This document shows, piece after piece, positions 45,533 to 56,475 of a stretch of DNA of 64,000 nucleotides. The notes under the pieces were generated by a model. It was not told the DNA's origin. It did no database searches and saw only the letters and a list, made by a program, of their open reading frames with translations. The first letter of the stretch is position 1, and each line of letters begins with the position of its first letter. Source of the DNA: Aliivibrio sifiae (GTDB lineage: Bacteria > Pseudomonadota > Gammaproteobacteria > Enterobacterales > Vibrionaceae). The stretch covers positions 1,106,956 through 1,170,955 of the forward strand of contig NZ_MSCO01000002.1 in NCBI RefSeq assembly GCF_002954705.1, given 5' to 3'. The position numbers and the translations under genes are program-made.

Positions 45533-45919
45533 CCAATGATATAAAAATCTAATTAACCATATATTATTTGATCAAGCCAAAATAAAAACATAACTTGTCA
45601 TTATTCTTAATAAAAATATATATTCTTATCATCATCTCCTCACAAAATTCAATCTTAGTATTGATATAACCCCTATATTTATCTATTAATTAAAAATATA
45701 TAAAAAAAATAATCTCTTTTAAAATAAGCTCAAGCCTTATTCTAACTAGGTAGAAGATAAATTTAAGTAAAACCACAAAATAATAATGGCAATGATAACT
45801 ATTCCCATTTGTACTTTATCATGATAGATTCCTGTCACTCTAAAAAATAGAGATAAATGTTATATCTCAGTTAATTACATGAGATTTCATTCGACATTGA
45901 TAAATGCATAGAGAAAAGT
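45533..45919. other. AT-rich region upstream of siderophore operon
   Basis: About 387 bases, no gene. Holds the promoter and Fur-like site of the siderophore operon; the first 250 bases show no recognisable signal. Confidence 0.5.
45788..45806. promoter_or_regulatory. Fur-box-like site before the siderophore operon
   Basis: GGCAATGATAACTATTCCC shares AATGATAA and an inverted ATT arm with the Fur consensus; about 115-132 bases before the decarboxylase start. Iron repression of the operon is inferred. Confidence 0.6.
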
Positions 45920-47467
45920 ATGGATTCTAACTATTTTGAAAAAAACGCCAATGATGACCATTGTTTTGAGAAAAATAACGATTTAAATAATATGGATTTC
46001 TTTAATTCCAGCTCTTTAGATCGTTATAAACACATAACAGAACTCGGCCTCAATACACTTATTAAAACATTAAATTCAACATCTCATCCTAACTCTGGAA
46101 TCTCACCAATAGAGCTAAAGGAATCTTTTAATAAAATAGATTTAGATTCGCCTCTAATTAATATTAATGATGTTATTAACGAACTTGATGACCTCTACCT
46201 GAAGCATGCCGTCTATTTCCATCATAAAGATTACTTAGCCCATTTAAATTGTCCTGTATTATTAACATCGTTATTAGCAGAACAAATCAGTAGTGCAATT
46301 AATACCGCTGTAGAAACATGGGATCAAAGTGCTGGTGGAACTTTCATTGAACAGAAAGTAATAGATTGGCTTGCATACCGTATAGGTTATTTAAAATCCG
46401 CAGATGGTGTATTTACCACGGGTGGCACACAATCTAATTTAATGGCATTACTACTGGCTAGAGAGCAATGCAGCGCGAAACTTAATGATGCGCAGAAAAA
46501 ATCATTACACGCCAATACCAACAAGTTTCGTATTCTTTGTTCTGAATACAGCCATTATAGTATTCAAAAAGCGGCATTCGTTTTAGGCTTAGGTCAAGAT
46601 GCAGTGGTGAGTATTCCAAGTAATAAACAACGCCAAATGGACCCCGAAGCATTGTCATCAACATTAAATTCATTGGTAGAACAAGAGTTAATTCCAATCG
46701 CTGTCGTTGCTACCGCAGGCACAACCGATTTTGGTTCTATCGATCCTATTGAAGATATTGCTTCTCTTTGCCAGCAATATCAGTGCTGGTTGCATGTAGA
46801 TGCTGCATACGGTGGTGTACTATTGATTTCTAATCAATTTCCTCACTTACTCAACAGCATCGAAAAAGCGGATTCTGTTAGTATCGACTTTCATAAATCA
46901 TTCTTCCAACCTTTATGTTGTTCAGCCCTTGTAGTAAGTAATGGTAAATCACTTTCTCACCTTACCTATCATGCTGATTACCTTAACCCAAAACACCAAG
47001 CGGATAATGGTATTCCAGATCTTGCTAATAAAAGCCTACAAACATCACGTCGATTCGACGCTTTAAAGATTTGGCTCACTTTACGAGCTTGTGGGCCTGA
47101 AGCCATCGGAAAACTGTTTGATGACTTAATCCTCAATACTAAAGCTGTCTACCAAGGCGTCCAACATCTAACTGATATTGAATTTGCCCAAGAACCACAG
47201 CTAACTACGCTAGTCTTTAGGTTTGTCGATCATCGCCTAACCCCAACCGAACAAGACACCTGTAACAAGGCAATTCGAGAGACGCTTTCTAAATCAAGAA
47301 GAGCATTAATTGCAGCAACCGTAGTTCAAGGTAGTCAATATCTAAAGACAACAATGCTAAATCCTCAAACTCCCATTGAAAGCATCATTGAGGTATTTGA
47401 GGTCATTAATGCTTATGGTCACTCAATCGCCGAGCAACTTCTCACTAACGTAAAACAAAGTGCCTAA
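45920..47467 (+). CDS. bibA: PLP-dependent decarboxylase of siderophore pathway (BibA-like)
   Basis: 515 residues, group II pyridoxal-phosphate decarboxylase. Features: GVFTTGGTQSNLMALLLARE (PLP phosphate site), ATAGTTDFGSIDPIEDI, HVDAAYGGVL (PLP-nitrogen Asp), and SIDFHKSFFQPLCCSAL with the Schiff-base Lys. In bisucaberin synthesis BibA turns lysine into cadaverine. The first 60 residues have no domain. First gene of the cluster, 17 bases from the hydroxylase. The substrate (lysine rather than diaminobutyrate or ornithine) is inferred from the cluster. Confidence 0.88.
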   Translation: MDSNYFEKNANDDHCFEKNNDLNNMDFFNSSSLDRYKHITELGLNTLIKTLNSTSHPNSGISPIELKESFNKIDLDSPLININDVINELDDLYLKHAVYFHHKDYLAHLNCPVLLTSLLAEQISSAINTAVETWDQSAGGTFIEQKVIDWLAYRIGYLKSADGVFTTGGTQSNLMALLLAREQCSAKLNDAQKKSLHANTNKFRILCSEYSHYSIQKAAFVLGLGQDAVVSIPSNKQRQMDPEALSSTLNSLVEQELIPIAVVATAGTTDFGSIDPIEDIASLCQQYQCWLHVDAAYGGVLLISNQFPHLLNSIEKADSVSIDFHKSFFQPLCCSALVVSNGKSLSHLTYHADYLNPKHQADNGIPDLANKSLQTSRRFDALKIWLTLRACGPEAIGKLFDDLILNTKAVYQGVQHLTDIEFAQEPQLTTLVFRFVDHRLTPTEQDTCNKAIRETLSKSRRALIAATVVQGSQYLKTTMLNPQTPIESIIEVFEVINAYGHSIAEQLLTNVKQSA

Positions 47468-47484
47468 CTATAAAAGGATATACA

Positions 47485-48810
47485 ATGAACAAAACAATAT
47501 ATGATATTTTAGGTGTTGGTATTGGGCCATTTAATCTTAGCCTTGCCGCCCTATCATCCTCTATTTCTGATTGTAAAAGCATTTTTCTTGATGCACGTAG
47601 TCGCTTCAATTGGCACCCAGGGATGATGCTTGAAGGAACAAGATTACAGACACCTTTTATGTCTGATCTCGTCACCATGGCTGACCCAACCAATGAATAC
47701 AGTTTTCTTAACTATTCAAAGTTAAATGGTCACCTTTATCCTTTTTATATAAGAGAAAACTTCTTTTTAGTAAGAAAAGAGTATAACCAATATTGCCAAT
47801 GGGCTTGTAACCGCTTATCAAACCTAAAGTTTAATAGTTGCGTTACTATGATCAGTTATGACGAAAATGAAGCACTATATTGTGTACAAACACAAGATAC
47901 CTTACTTAACCGTGAAGAAACTTACTACTGCCATCATTTGGTTTTAGGGACAGGAACACAACCTTACCTACCTGACTTTTGTAATGAGAAGGAGCATGAA
48001 GTTATCCATTCAGCTAATTACCTAATGCATAAAGCTGAATTGAAAAAATCTACGTGCATTACTGTTGTCGGGAGTGGCCAAAGTGCCGCTGAAATTTTCT
48101 ATGATTTATTAACCGATATTGATATAGAAAAATACCGCCTTCGCTGGTTAACTCGTTCTCCCAGATTCTTTCCACTAGAGTACACAAAACTCACATTAGA
48201 AATGACGTCTCCGGAATATATTGACTATTTCCATCAACTTGAACCAGAACAACGCCGAGCCTTAATTAAAAAGCAAAAACACTTATATAAAGGCATTAAC
48301 GCCGATTTAATTAATGATATTTATGATCTTTTATATATTAAACGGTTATCACATGATTGTGCTGTCGAGATGATGACGAACATATCAGTTAACGCTTTAT
48401 CACACGAAAAATCACACGTAATACTTAAATGCCAACATAGTGAAACTCACAATAATTTCCAATTAGAAAGTGAACATATTGTGATGGCAACAGGTTATGA
48501 ATATCAATTGCCTCAATTTTTGGATGGCATTAGTAGCCATTTACGCTTTGATTCACATGGAGAACTTGATGTTCAGCGAAACTACAGCGTTGATAGAAAC
48601 AACAAAATCTTCGTACAAAACGTTGGATTACATACTCATGGACTTACTTCCCCTGACCTTGGAATGGTGTGCTATAGAAACGCCACAATTTTAAATCAGG
48701 TACTTGGCAGAACCCACTATAAAGTAGAAAAATCCATCGCCTTTCAGCAATTCTCTCCTCCAAATTGCGAAAGTCATTTATATAACGCAACCACTGAAGA
48801 CTCACTCTAA
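47485..48810 (+). CDS. bibB: Lysine/ornithine N-monooxygenase family, cadaverine hydroxylase (BibB-like)
   Basis: 441 residues, flavin-dependent N-hydroxylase: FAD site DILGVGIGPFNLSLAALSS near residue 7, substrate-domain block FNWHPGMMLEGTRLQTPFMS, NADPH site TVVGSGQSAAEIFYDLL, and C-terminal ATGYEYQLP. It adds the hydroxyl group to the terminal amine of the diamine. RBS AGGATA upstream. Between decarboxylase and fused synthetase, the order of bibA-bibB-bibC in A. salmonicida. Confidence 0.9.
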   Translation: MNKTIYDILGVGIGPFNLSLAALSSSISDCKSIFLDARSRFNWHPGMMLEGTRLQTPFMSDLVTMADPTNEYSFLNYSKLNGHLYPFYIRENFFLVRKEYNQYCQWACNRLSNLKFNSCVTMISYDENEALYCVQTQDTLLNREETYYCHHLVLGTGTQPYLPDFCNEKEHEVIHSANYLMHKAELKKSTCITVVGSGQSAAEIFYDLLTDIDIEKYRLRWLTRSPRFFPLEYTKLTLEMTSPEYIDYFHQLEPEQRRALIKKQKHLYKGINADLINDIYDLLYIKRLSHDCAVEMMTNISVNALSHEKSHVILKCQHSETHNNFQLESEHIVMATGYEYQLPQFLDGISSHLRFDSHGELDVQRNYSVDRNNKIFVQNVGLHTHGLTSPDLGMVCYRNATILNQVLGRTHYKVEKSIAFQQFSPPNCESHLYNATTEDSL

Positions 48811-48822
48811 AAAGAGATAACG

Positions 48823-51282
48823 ATGACAAATTTAGTAACTAAGGCTCAATGCAGCTTTACGGATCGTTACGCGCTAAAAAAAAGAAAAACAATCAACATC
48901 TCTGAATTTGAATTCAGAAATTACAATGAAGACACCGATTTTAACGTTATAAATCAGTGGCTATCTCTGAGTTACTCAAAATATTGGGGAATGAATGATC
49001 TTTCCACAAAAGCACGTAAAGCAGAACTAAAAAACACAGACCATAAATTTGGATTGGTGGGGATAAAACACGGAAAAATACTCTTTTATACAGAATTATA
49101 TCATCCAGAAAAAGACGAAATAGGTGGGCACTACCCTGTACACGAAGGAGACTGTGGCATGCACCTAATTATCGCTCCTGTTGATATACCAGAGCATGGT
49201 TTAAGTCAAAAAGTCATTACCGCAATCTCGTCATTAATTTTAGAACACTTGTCTTTTACAAGACTTGTTGTTGAACCTGATATTAACAACGAAAAAGTGC
49301 ATCGTTTAAATCATTCCGTTGGCATCGAATACAGCCAAATCGTTCCACTTATTAGCAAAACTGCAAAGTTAGGTTTTGCGACTAAATATCAATTTTTACA
49401 ATCACAAGGGAAAGTATCTCCAATGAAAAACAGCAATAAAAAGCCATCACTATCTCTCGCCACTTCTCATTTAACGGCTGAATATTGGCAAAAAGCAAAT
49501 CAACACTTAATCGCAAAAATGATCACAGAGTTAAGCCATGAGCAAATCATCACTCCTCAAAAATTAGACGACGAATCAAATACAGAAGTCGCCTCTTGGC
49601 ACATCACGTTCAATTTAGACTCAGGAACATCAGAATACCTCTTCCGCGCTCGTCAATATCAACTTGATCATTTATTGGTTGAACCGCAATCAATATGCTG
49701 CACCAAGGATGATAAACCTCAACCACTTGATGCCATCTCTTTTATTCTTTCTTGTCGCCATCTTCTCGAGATCACGGATGCATTATTACCTACATATTTA
49801 GAGGAGATCACCAGCACCCTTTACAGCAAAGCTTATAAGCTAATGCATCAACATAAAACCGCTGACCAATTAGCAACAGCAAGTTATCAAGAAATTGAAG
49901 CTGCCATGACTGAGGGGCACCCAGTCTTTATTGCCAATAACGGCAGGATTGGCTTTGATATGTTGGATCATGTTGAATTTTCACCAGAAAGTGGGCAACC
50001 ATTAAACTTACAATGGATTGCGGTACTGCGTGAGAAAACAAGCTTCGCAGCCATCGAATCACTAAATTACGACACGCTCATTTTTGATGAGTTAGGGGAA
50101 TCACAGCTGAATGCATTTAATCAACAACTCTCCCTGCTGGGGCTTGAACCATCACATTATTACTTAATGCCTATCCACCCATGGCAATGGAGAGAAAAAG
50201 TATCACGTATCTTCGCGGCTGATATTGCTAACCAATATTTAGTACCGCTAGGCACCACAGAGGATAAATATCAAGCGCAGCAATCTATTCGAACCTTTTT
50301 TAATCTGTCATCGCCAGAAAAGTGCTATGTAAAAACAGCCTTATCCATTTTAAACATGGGGTTCATGCGTGGCTTATCTCCGTATTACATGAGTCGAACG
50401 CCAGCGATCAATACGTTCATTGCAAACCTTATTGAAGATGACCCTTACTTTACTAAAAAGCAGTTTTTTGTTCTTAAAGAAATCGCAGCAATTGGGTATC
50501 ACCACGACTATTATGAGCAAGCCACTCAAACAGATAGCCCTTATAAAAAAATGCTTTCTTCTTTATGGCGCGAAAGCCCATACGCACCAGATCAACATGG
50601 CAATGTACTGGTAAAAAAACAGCAAAAACTAATGACAATGGCAGCACTGCTACATATTGATGAGCAGGGTAAAAGTTTAATTTCAGCATTAATGGCTGAT
50701 TCTCCACTTTCTGATCACCAATGGCTCAAACAATACATGGATCTTTACCTACACCCCCTTCTGCACAGTTTTTTTGCTTATGATCTTGTCTTTATGCCAC
50801 ACGGTGAAAACTTAATTTTAGTCCTTGAAGATAACGTTCCAGTAAAAATAATAATGAAAGATATCGGAGAAGAAGTTGCCATTCTCAATGGTGAAAAAAC
50901 ACTGCCAAGTGACATGACTTGCTTAGCGGTTGAATTGGAAGAACCGATGAAGCTTAATTATATCTTACTCGATATTTTTGATTGTATTTTCCGTTTTATC
51001 GCTCCATTACTTGATCAACAAACTGAGGTTTCGGAGTCTGACTTCTGGGAGATAGTTTCAAATTCAGTCAAAGATTACCAACAAGAACATCCACAATTTA
51101 ATGCTAAATATCAACGTTACGATCTTTATTGCAGCACGTTTGCACGTACTTGCCTAAATAGAATTCAGTTAAACAATAATCAGCAAATGATTGATCTTGA
51201 AGATAGAGAAAAAAACTTACGTTTTGCTGAGGATATTGCAAACCCTCTCGCTCTATTTGCTGAGACTCATCGCATTACTTAG
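48823..51282 (+). CDS. bibC: Fused acyltransferase / NIS siderophore synthetase (BibC-like)
   Basis: 819 residues in two domains. N-terminal about 1-200: GNAT-like IucB-type acyltransferase ([60 protein letters not shown]). C-terminal about 220-819: IucA/IucC-type NIS synthetase with [73 protein letters not shown]. It would succinylate hydroxy-cadaverine and then join and cyclise two units to bisucaberin, or more units to desferrioxamine-type products. The fusion of acyltransferase and synthetase is a feature reported for A. salmonicida BibC. Confidence 0.9.
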   Translation: MTNLVTKAQCSFTDRYALKKRKTINISEFEFRNYNEDTDFNVINQWLSLSYSKYWGMNDLSTKARKAELKNTDHKFGLVGIKHGKILFYTELYHPEKDEIGGHYPVHEGDCGMHLIIAPVDIPEHGLSQKVITAISSLILEHLSFTRLVVEPDINNEKVHRLNHSVGIEYSQIVPLISKTAKLGFATKYQFLQSQGKVSPMKNSNKKPSLSLATSHLTAEYWQKANQHLIAKMITELSHEQIITPQKLDDESNTEVASWHITFNLDSGTSEYLFRARQYQLDHLLVEPQSICCTKDDKPQPLDAISFILSCRHLLEITDALLPTYLEEITSTLYSKAYKLMHQHKTADQLATASYQEIEAAMTEGHPVFIANNGRIGFDMLDHVEFSPESGQPLNLQWIAVLREKTSFAAIESLNYDTLIFDELGESQLNAFNQQLSLLGLEPSHYYLMPIHPWQWREKVSRIFAADIANQYLVPLGTTEDKYQAQQSIRTFFNLSSPEKCYVKTALSILNMGFMRGLSPYYMSRTPAINTFIANLIEDDPYFTKKQFFVLKEIAAIGYHHDYYEQATQTDSPYKKMLSSLWRESPYAPDQHGNVLVKKQQKLMTMAALLHIDEQGKSLISALMADSPLSDHQWLKQYMDLYLHPLLHSFFAYDLVFMPHGENLILVLEDNVPVKIIMKDIGEEVAILNGEKTLPSDMTCLAVELEEPMKLNYILLDIFDCIFRFIAPLLDQQTEVSESDFWEIVSNSVKDYQQEHPQFNAKYQRYDLYCSTFARTCLNRIQLNNNQQMIDLEDREKNLRFAEDIANPLALFAETHRIT

Positions 51283-51305
51283 TCCACTGACTTTTAGGCC
51301 AAACA

Positions 51306-53465
51306 ATGAAACATAATAAAAGAACAGTATCAACGACGATCCCAGCACAGTCACTCATTTATGGTTTTTCTTGTGTTTTCGCTTTACCAGTAATAGCTGA
51401 AGACAGCGACACAATGGAAGTCATGACGATTACCGCTCACAAACAAGATATCGCAAACTACAAGACAGGAGAAACCTCTACCTCAACAGGAATGGATTTA
51501 TCCTACTTAGAAACTCCACAATCAGTCACATCAGTCAGTGAAGAAGCAATGAAAGAGCAGCAACTCAATAGTGTTGTTGATGTAATGAATAGTGTATCAA
51601 GTGTTTATGCTCGCCCTATGGACAACGATAGGTATACCGTATCAGCACGTGGTGTAGACATCAGTACTATTCTTTACGACGGTGTCCCAATAACTTATGA
51701 CACCCGCTTTAATTACGGTGATAACTTAATGGACACCGCTATTTATGAGCGTATAGAAGTTGTGCGCGGTGCCAATGGTTTAATGATTGGTGCTGGGGAA
51801 CCCTCAGCATCTATCAACCTCATAAGAAAACGTCCTACTCATGATTTTAATGCCAACGTTAGCGTAGGTACGGGATCTTGGAATTTAAAACGAGGTGTTG
51901 TTGATATCTCTGGCAGTGTGAATCGCGATGAAAATATCAGAGCTCGTCTTGTTGCTGTTCACCAAGAGCGTGACTCCTACTTAGACAGATATGAACAAAA
52001 AAGAAGTACATTGTACGGGGTCATTGAGGCTGATTTAACCAATGACACCTTATTAACAATCGGAGCTGATTATCAGAATAACGAACCAAAAGGAACTATG
52101 GCAGGGGGGCTTCCTCTGTTTAATAGTGATGGTACAAGAACAAATTACAGCACCTCAGCAACGACGGCGCCCGACTGGGCATCAGCCAAAACAAAGTCAT
52201 TAAATTCTTTTGTGAGCCTTGAGCATAACTTCAATCAAGATTGGTCATTAAAAGGAACTTATACCTATGGCAATAATGAGCTAGATTTTAATTATTTATG
52301 GCCAACGGGATTCCCCGACCCAGATACGAATCAAGGCATGATTCCTGGGACAATTAATTATATTGATGGAAGTCGAAAAATTAATAACCTCAACCTTGCC
52401 CTCAACGGTTATTTTTCTTTATTTGGGCAAGAACATCAAATGATCGCAGGTTTTAACAACCAAAAAATGACATTTGAGAATACTTATTATAAGGGACTAA
52501 ACCCGCAATCTGATATTGGTGATTTTACTGACCCTAATTGGTCTTACCCTCAACCAGAATGGAGCAAAGAAAAAAGTTGGGAATCAACGGGAGAAACAAC
52601 ACAACAAGGGTTTTATATCACCTCTCAAATCAATGTCACAGAACAATGGTCTTTAGTGCTTGGTGGGCGATTGAGTAATTGGGAAACAGACATGAATGAC
52701 TTTGGAAGCATTCATCAAAATAAAATCAGCAATGAATTTACCTCATTCCTTGGTACTACCTATGCAATAACCCCAGCACTTGCTTTATATGCAAGTTATT
52801 CTGATATTTTCACTCCACAAAACGTAAAAGGTAAAAATAATACCTACCTTGATCCAATTGAAGGAAAAAACTATGAGACAGGAATTAAAGCGAGTCTTTT
52901 AGATGAGCAATTAAACCTATCTCTCAATAGGTTCAATACCCTACAAGATAATTTAGGCATCAAAACTGATGAAACAGATCCAAACACAAATATGCCTATT
53001 TATCGTGGCGTTGACGGAACCGAAACCAAGGGGGTTGAGTTTGAAACCAATGGTGCTATTACTAACAATTGGAACGTAATGCTTGGTTACACCTATTTCA
53101 AAACAACAGATCAACAAGGAAATAGACTCAAAACAGATGTTCCTAATAAACAATTAAAACTATTTACGACGTATGAACTAGATGGTGTTTTACAAGGACT
53201 TAAACTTGGCGGTGGTGCTCGTTGGTATGGCAGTATTTATAAGGAGGTAAGCGGTATTCCTAATATAGGAGATACTACAGTGAAACAAGACAGCTATGCT
53301 ATATACGACCTAATGATGAGCTATGAAATAAATAAACACTTTAACGTAAATGCAAATGTGAAAAACCTTCTTGATAAACAGTATTACAGTCAAATGGGGA
53401 TTTATAACCAATATCATGCAGGAGAGCCTCGCAACATGAGCGTTAACCTTAACTACCAATTTTAA
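51306..53465 (+). CDS. TonB-dependent siderophore receptor (FhuE-like)
   Basis: 719 residues. Signal-like N terminus (SLIYGFSCVFALPVIA), TonB box near MEVMTITAHK, plug with ETPQSVTSVSEEAMKEQQL and ERIEVVRGANGLMIGAGEPS, then SINLIRKRPT, typical of FhuE/FpvA receptors of linear or cyclic hydroxamates; barrel ends MSVNLNYQF. 24 bases after the synthetase gene, so it should be the uptake receptor for the product of the cluster. It is the last gene of the operon; a hairpin follows. Confidence 0.92.
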   Translation: MKHNKRTVSTTIPAQSLIYGFSCVFALPVIAEDSDTMEVMTITAHKQDIANYKTGETSTSTGMDLSYLETPQSVTSVSEEAMKEQQLNSVVDVMNSVSSVYARPMDNDRYTVSARGVDISTILYDGVPITYDTRFNYGDNLMDTAIYERIEVVRGANGLMIGAGEPSASINLIRKRPTHDFNANVSVGTGSWNLKRGVVDISGSVNRDENIRARLVAVHQERDSYLDRYEQKRSTLYGVIEADLTNDTLLTIGADYQNNEPKGTMAGGLPLFNSDGTRTNYSTSATTAPDWASAKTKSLNSFVSLEHNFNQDWSLKGTYTYGNNELDFNYLWPTGFPDPDTNQGMIPGTINYIDGSRKINNLNLALNGYFSLFGQEHQMIAGFNNQKMTFENTYYKGLNPQSDIGDFTDPNWSYPQPEWSKEKSWESTGETTQQGFYITSQINVTEQWSLVLGGRLSNWETDMNDFGSIHQNKISNEFTSFLGTTYAITPALALYASYSDIFTPQNVKGKNNTYLDPIEGKNYETGIKASLLDEQLNLSLNRFNTLQDNLGIKTDETDPNTNMPIYRGVDGTETKGVEFETNGAITNNWNVMLGYTYFKTTDQQGNRLKTDVPNKQLKLFTTYELDGVLQGLKLGGGARWYGSIYKEVSGIPNIGDTTVKQDSYAIYDLMMSYEINKHFNVNANVKNLLDKQYYSQMGIYNQYHAGEPRNMSVNLNYQF

Positions 53466-53508
53466 GATCTGAATTTTTCATTAAGTTACTATTAACATTT
53501 AATTGGAC

Positions 53509-53530
53509 CACCCTGCCTTGCGGTAGGGTG
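53509..53530. terminator. Hairpin after siderophore receptor
   Basis: CACCCTGCC / GGTAGGGTG arms (one G-T pair) with a 4-base loop, about 45 bases after the receptor stop; no strong T tract on the plus strand, so it may act with RNA 3'-end trimming. Confidence 0.55.
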
Positions 53531-53583
53531 ACGACCATAATTATATTTAAATGCTTAGTCTTTTGCTTTTTATTTATAAATCA

Positions 53584-54630
53584 CTAATTACCCGTAATTC
53601 GTTTCCAATCAAGATCAATAATTCGTTCATCAGCAATGTAATAAATCATATCACCAGACAACAGCACGGTATCTAAACTTGGGTTAATTTTGCAGCCTGT
53701 ATTCTTTGTCTGAATAGCAATAATAATGGCTTCATATTGCGCTTTGAATGGTGAGTATACTGATTCAATCGTAAACGCATCAACACCACTTGGCACTTCA
53801 ATCGAATATTGAGTTTGACCTTCATGAGCACTAACTAACTCAGAATGAATAAAACTAGAGCCTTTATCCATAACGGATTTAGCGACCAACTCTGTAGAAA
53901 GAGAAGATATACATTCTGAATTTGGACAATACTTATGTAATAAATCACGCTTAATTGGATCTTCAAAATGAGCCACTAAATGTGCATCACTGTTTTGCTC
54001 GGCAACAAACAAGCTTACCGTAAGTGTTACGTCATCTAAATCAGTATCCACAATCACAGCACTGGCTTTTGAGAGATTTGAGCGTTCCATTTCTATGGCA
54101 TCAGTAAATGAATTAACACGTACAAAATGAACATCTGAATCAAATGGCGACTCTTCATATTCGCAAGAGACCACCACCACCTCACGACGACCTTGTTCTT
54201 CACGTTTTAACATTTCGAGCAAATGAGAGGTTCTCGCACTATTGATGCCAATAACGATAATGTGATTTTCTAAGTTCAAATTTTGTTTCCCTCTTCTATT
54301 TGTTCGCCAAAAATCGGTAAAAAACACTGCGGCTCGACCTACAGATAATGCAAATAATCCCACACCACATGGGATAATAAACAACCCTGAAAAAAGACGG
54401 CCATGATCGCTTGTTGGACTCAGATCGCCATATCCCACCGTACTACTCGTTGTCACTAAGTAATAAAAGAAATTAGCAACATTCTCTGTTAAATGCAGTT
54501 CATTTGTCAGTAATAATCCAGCCCAACTAAGTAATACATAACAAGAAATTAAAAGCATTAACGTATATGCATTTATTGCCATAAAATGCTTATTTACTAG
54601 ATTAGTAAGAACTTTAATAATGGCGTGCAT
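53584..54630 (-). CDS. Potassium-channel-like protein with RCK domain
   Basis: 348 residues: first membrane helix about 22-42, pore helix and selectivity filter TTSSTVGYGDLSP (about 60-72), second helix about 82-105, then two RCK/TrkA-N halves (NHIIVIGINSARTSHLLEML with Rossmann GxGxxx-like start; second near residues 235-340). A two-helix K+ channel gated by ligand binding, similar to Kch/MthK types. Stand-alone gene in the minus direction. Confidence 0.88.
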   Translation of the reverse strand: MHAIIKVLTNLVNKHFMAINAYTLMLLISCYVLLSWAGLLLTNELHLTENVANFFYYLVTTSSTVGYGDLSPTSDHGRLFSGLFIIPCGVGLFALSVGRAAVFFTDFWRTNRRGKQNLNLENHIIVIGINSARTSHLLEMLKREEQGRREVVVVSCEYEESPFDSDVHFVRVNSFTDAIEMERSNLSKASAVIVDTDLDDVTLTVSLFVAEQNSDAHLVAHFEDPIKRDLLHKYCPNSECISSLSTELVAKSVMDKGSSFIHSELVSAHEGQTQYSIEVPSGVDAFTIESVYSPFKAQYEAIIIAIQTKNTGCKINPSLDTVLLSGDMIYYIADERIIDLDWKRITGN

Positions 54631-54711
54631 GTCGTCCTCTATTGTGTACTTCTTGGATAAATTTCATCGTATCGTTAAATCCTTATCTCTGAAATACGAA
54701 AATCAAATAAA

Positions 54712-55872
54712 CTAAAACCCCGTCCCAACTTGAAAGTATAGAGCGTTATCTTCCTCGCTTTTTGCCACATCAATTCCAGCTCGCATTCCATAGCGACGCG
54801 CAATTAAATAGCGAAAACCTGCACCATACGCATAATGATTATCTTGTGAAAACAGAGGGGTTTCTGTATCAGTCGCTGAACCTACCCCACCAAAAATTGA
54901 CGTTGACCAACGAGAAGTGAATTGCCACGTTAATTGAGACTCAATCGTTGCTGTCACCTCTCCTTGATAGCGGTTACGAGCAATTCCTCTCATGTCTATA
55001 TCTGGATAAGCTGATGGGGGTAACGCTCTTTCATCAGTGGTGATCCCTTTAAAACTTCCTTTAACACCAACATTCCATTCCTTGTTTATCGGGAAATAAT
55101 GCTTACCGTTAAGTGAAATCAGCTCAAAATCATAATCACTGCCAATAACGTCATTAAACACATTATATTCTGCGACATAATTTCCCCCCTCGGTAGGGTA
55201 TAAGAAACTATTTTGGGTATCGTATTCTGCGATCAATCCTAAGCCAGAGACATTCGGTGTTAAATTTAACCATTTGGCGGCAATTTCATTGAGATATTTA
55301 CGATTATTCACGCTTAATTCAGGACGAATAAAGGTTTGTGTTATTCCTAGAAAAAGAGGGGTATCCTTAATTCTAAATTGGAGTTTTTGCATCGCCCCTC
55401 CACCTTTCATATTCATTTCAAATCCGTTTGATGATTGTGCATAAGAACCATAAAAGTTCATATTCATATCACCATAGAACATACCTCCCATATAACGAAT
55501 ATGATCTTTATTCCACGAACGTCTGTGGCCAATAAACATCGCTTTTGTGCCATTTTCAGTAGTAAAGCCACCGGCAACGGTAATCGCAGGGGTTAATAAT
55601 TGAGCCCCACCATCGACCGATTTTTCTGCCATGCTTTTCCGTTTTAATTTTTGCTCTTCAGATTCATGTAAGAAAACGCCCATAAAGCCACCACCATAAC
55701 CCAATGCGGGCTCAGTAATAACAATAGGTACAGGCAGAAAACCATAAGCATTTTCCGCAAGGTATTCCCCCATGTCTAATTGACCATCTAAGGGATCAAA
55801 AAAACTCACTGCGATAGCTGAGCAACTTACCGACATAAGAAAGGAAATGCAGATGGCACGACACTTTGACAT
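54712..55872 (-). CDS. BamA/TamA-family surface antigen-like outer-membrane protein
   Basis: About 386 residues from the ATG at 55872 with GGGAAG upstream (an in-frame TTG at 55893 is less likely). Signal peptide CRAICISFLMSVSCSAIAVS. The rest is a 16-strand barrel-like C-terminal domain (VPIVITEPALGYGGGFMGVF, YAYGAGFRYLIARRYGMRAG) with no POTRA repeats visible, ending LYFQVGTGF. Such POTRA-less barrels are common in vibrios and their function is not known. Confidence 0.78.
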   Translation of the reverse strand: MSKCRAICISFLMSVSCSAIAVSFFDPLDGQLDMGEYLAENAYGFLPVPIVITEPALGYGGGFMGVFLHESEEQKLKRKSMAEKSVDGGAQLLTPAITVAGGFTTENGTKAMFIGHRRSWNKDHIRYMGGMFYGDMNMNFYGSYAQSSNGFEMNMKGGGAMQKLQFRIKDTPLFLGITQTFIRPELSVNNRKYLNEIAAKWLNLTPNVSGLGLIAEYDTQNSFLYPTEGGNYVAEYNVFNDVIGSDYDFELISLNGKHYFPINKEWNVGVKGSFKGITTDERALPPSAYPDIDMRGIARNRYQGEVTATIESQLTWQFTSRWSTSIFGGVGSATDTETPLFSQDNHYAYGAGFRYLIARRYGMRAGIDVAKSEEDNALYFQVGTGF

Positions 55873-55974
55873 AACTTCCCTTTTAAATAACAAATAGACT
55901 CCCTTTCTATTTATAGACCATTTTTTACTTTAACTAATCTTCTTTATTTTAACGATGATAGGTTAAACAAAAAA

Positions 55975-56457
55975 TTAAACTGTGTTGTGTTTTTTCTCAA
56001 GCGCTAATAATGCTTGTTTAATGTCTAATCCCCCAGCATAACCCGTTAAACTGCCATTTTTACCAATCACTCGATGACATGGCACAATAATAGAGATTGG
56101 ATTTTTACCATTAGCGCCACCTACCGCTTGAGACCCCTTTGGATTTCCTACCGCAATCGCAAGATCTTTGTAACACCAGGTTTCACCATAAGGAATCGTA
56201 GTTAGCGCTTTCCATACTTTGTTTTGAAACTCAGTACCACTTGCAGCAAGCGGAATAGAAAACTCACTACGTTTACCGGAAAAATACTCTTGTAGCTGAG
56301 TAACGGTTAATTTCAGTATAGGATGATCATCTGCTTGTGTTCCAAAATCACTAAGCTCTCTAGTATGACTCTCATACCATACCCCTAACAGCCCATCATC
56401 ATTCGCATTAACAGTAACAAGACCTATCGGACTTTTAAATTGTGTATACACATTCAT
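55975..56457 (-). CDS. ogt: Methylated-DNA--protein-cysteine methyltransferase
   Basis: 160 residues. C-terminal active site IIVPCHRVIGKNGSLTGYAG with acceptor Cys, upstream FQNKVWKALTTIPYGETWCY DNA-binding helix. It repairs O6-alkylguanine by transferring the alkyl group to its own Cys. Lacks the Ada regulatory half. 19 bases after the ArsR gene, so both may be co-transcribed. Confidence 0.94.
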   Translation of the reverse strand: MNVYTQFKSPIGLVTVNANDDGLLGVWYESHTRELSDFGTQADDHPILKLTVTQLQEYFSGKRSEFSIPLAASGTEFQNKVWKALTTIPYGETWCYKDLAIAVGNPKGSQAVGGANGKNPISIIVPCHRVIGKNGSLTGYAGGLDIKQALLALEKKHNTV

Positions 56458-56475
56458 TTTATCATTCCTTATGAT

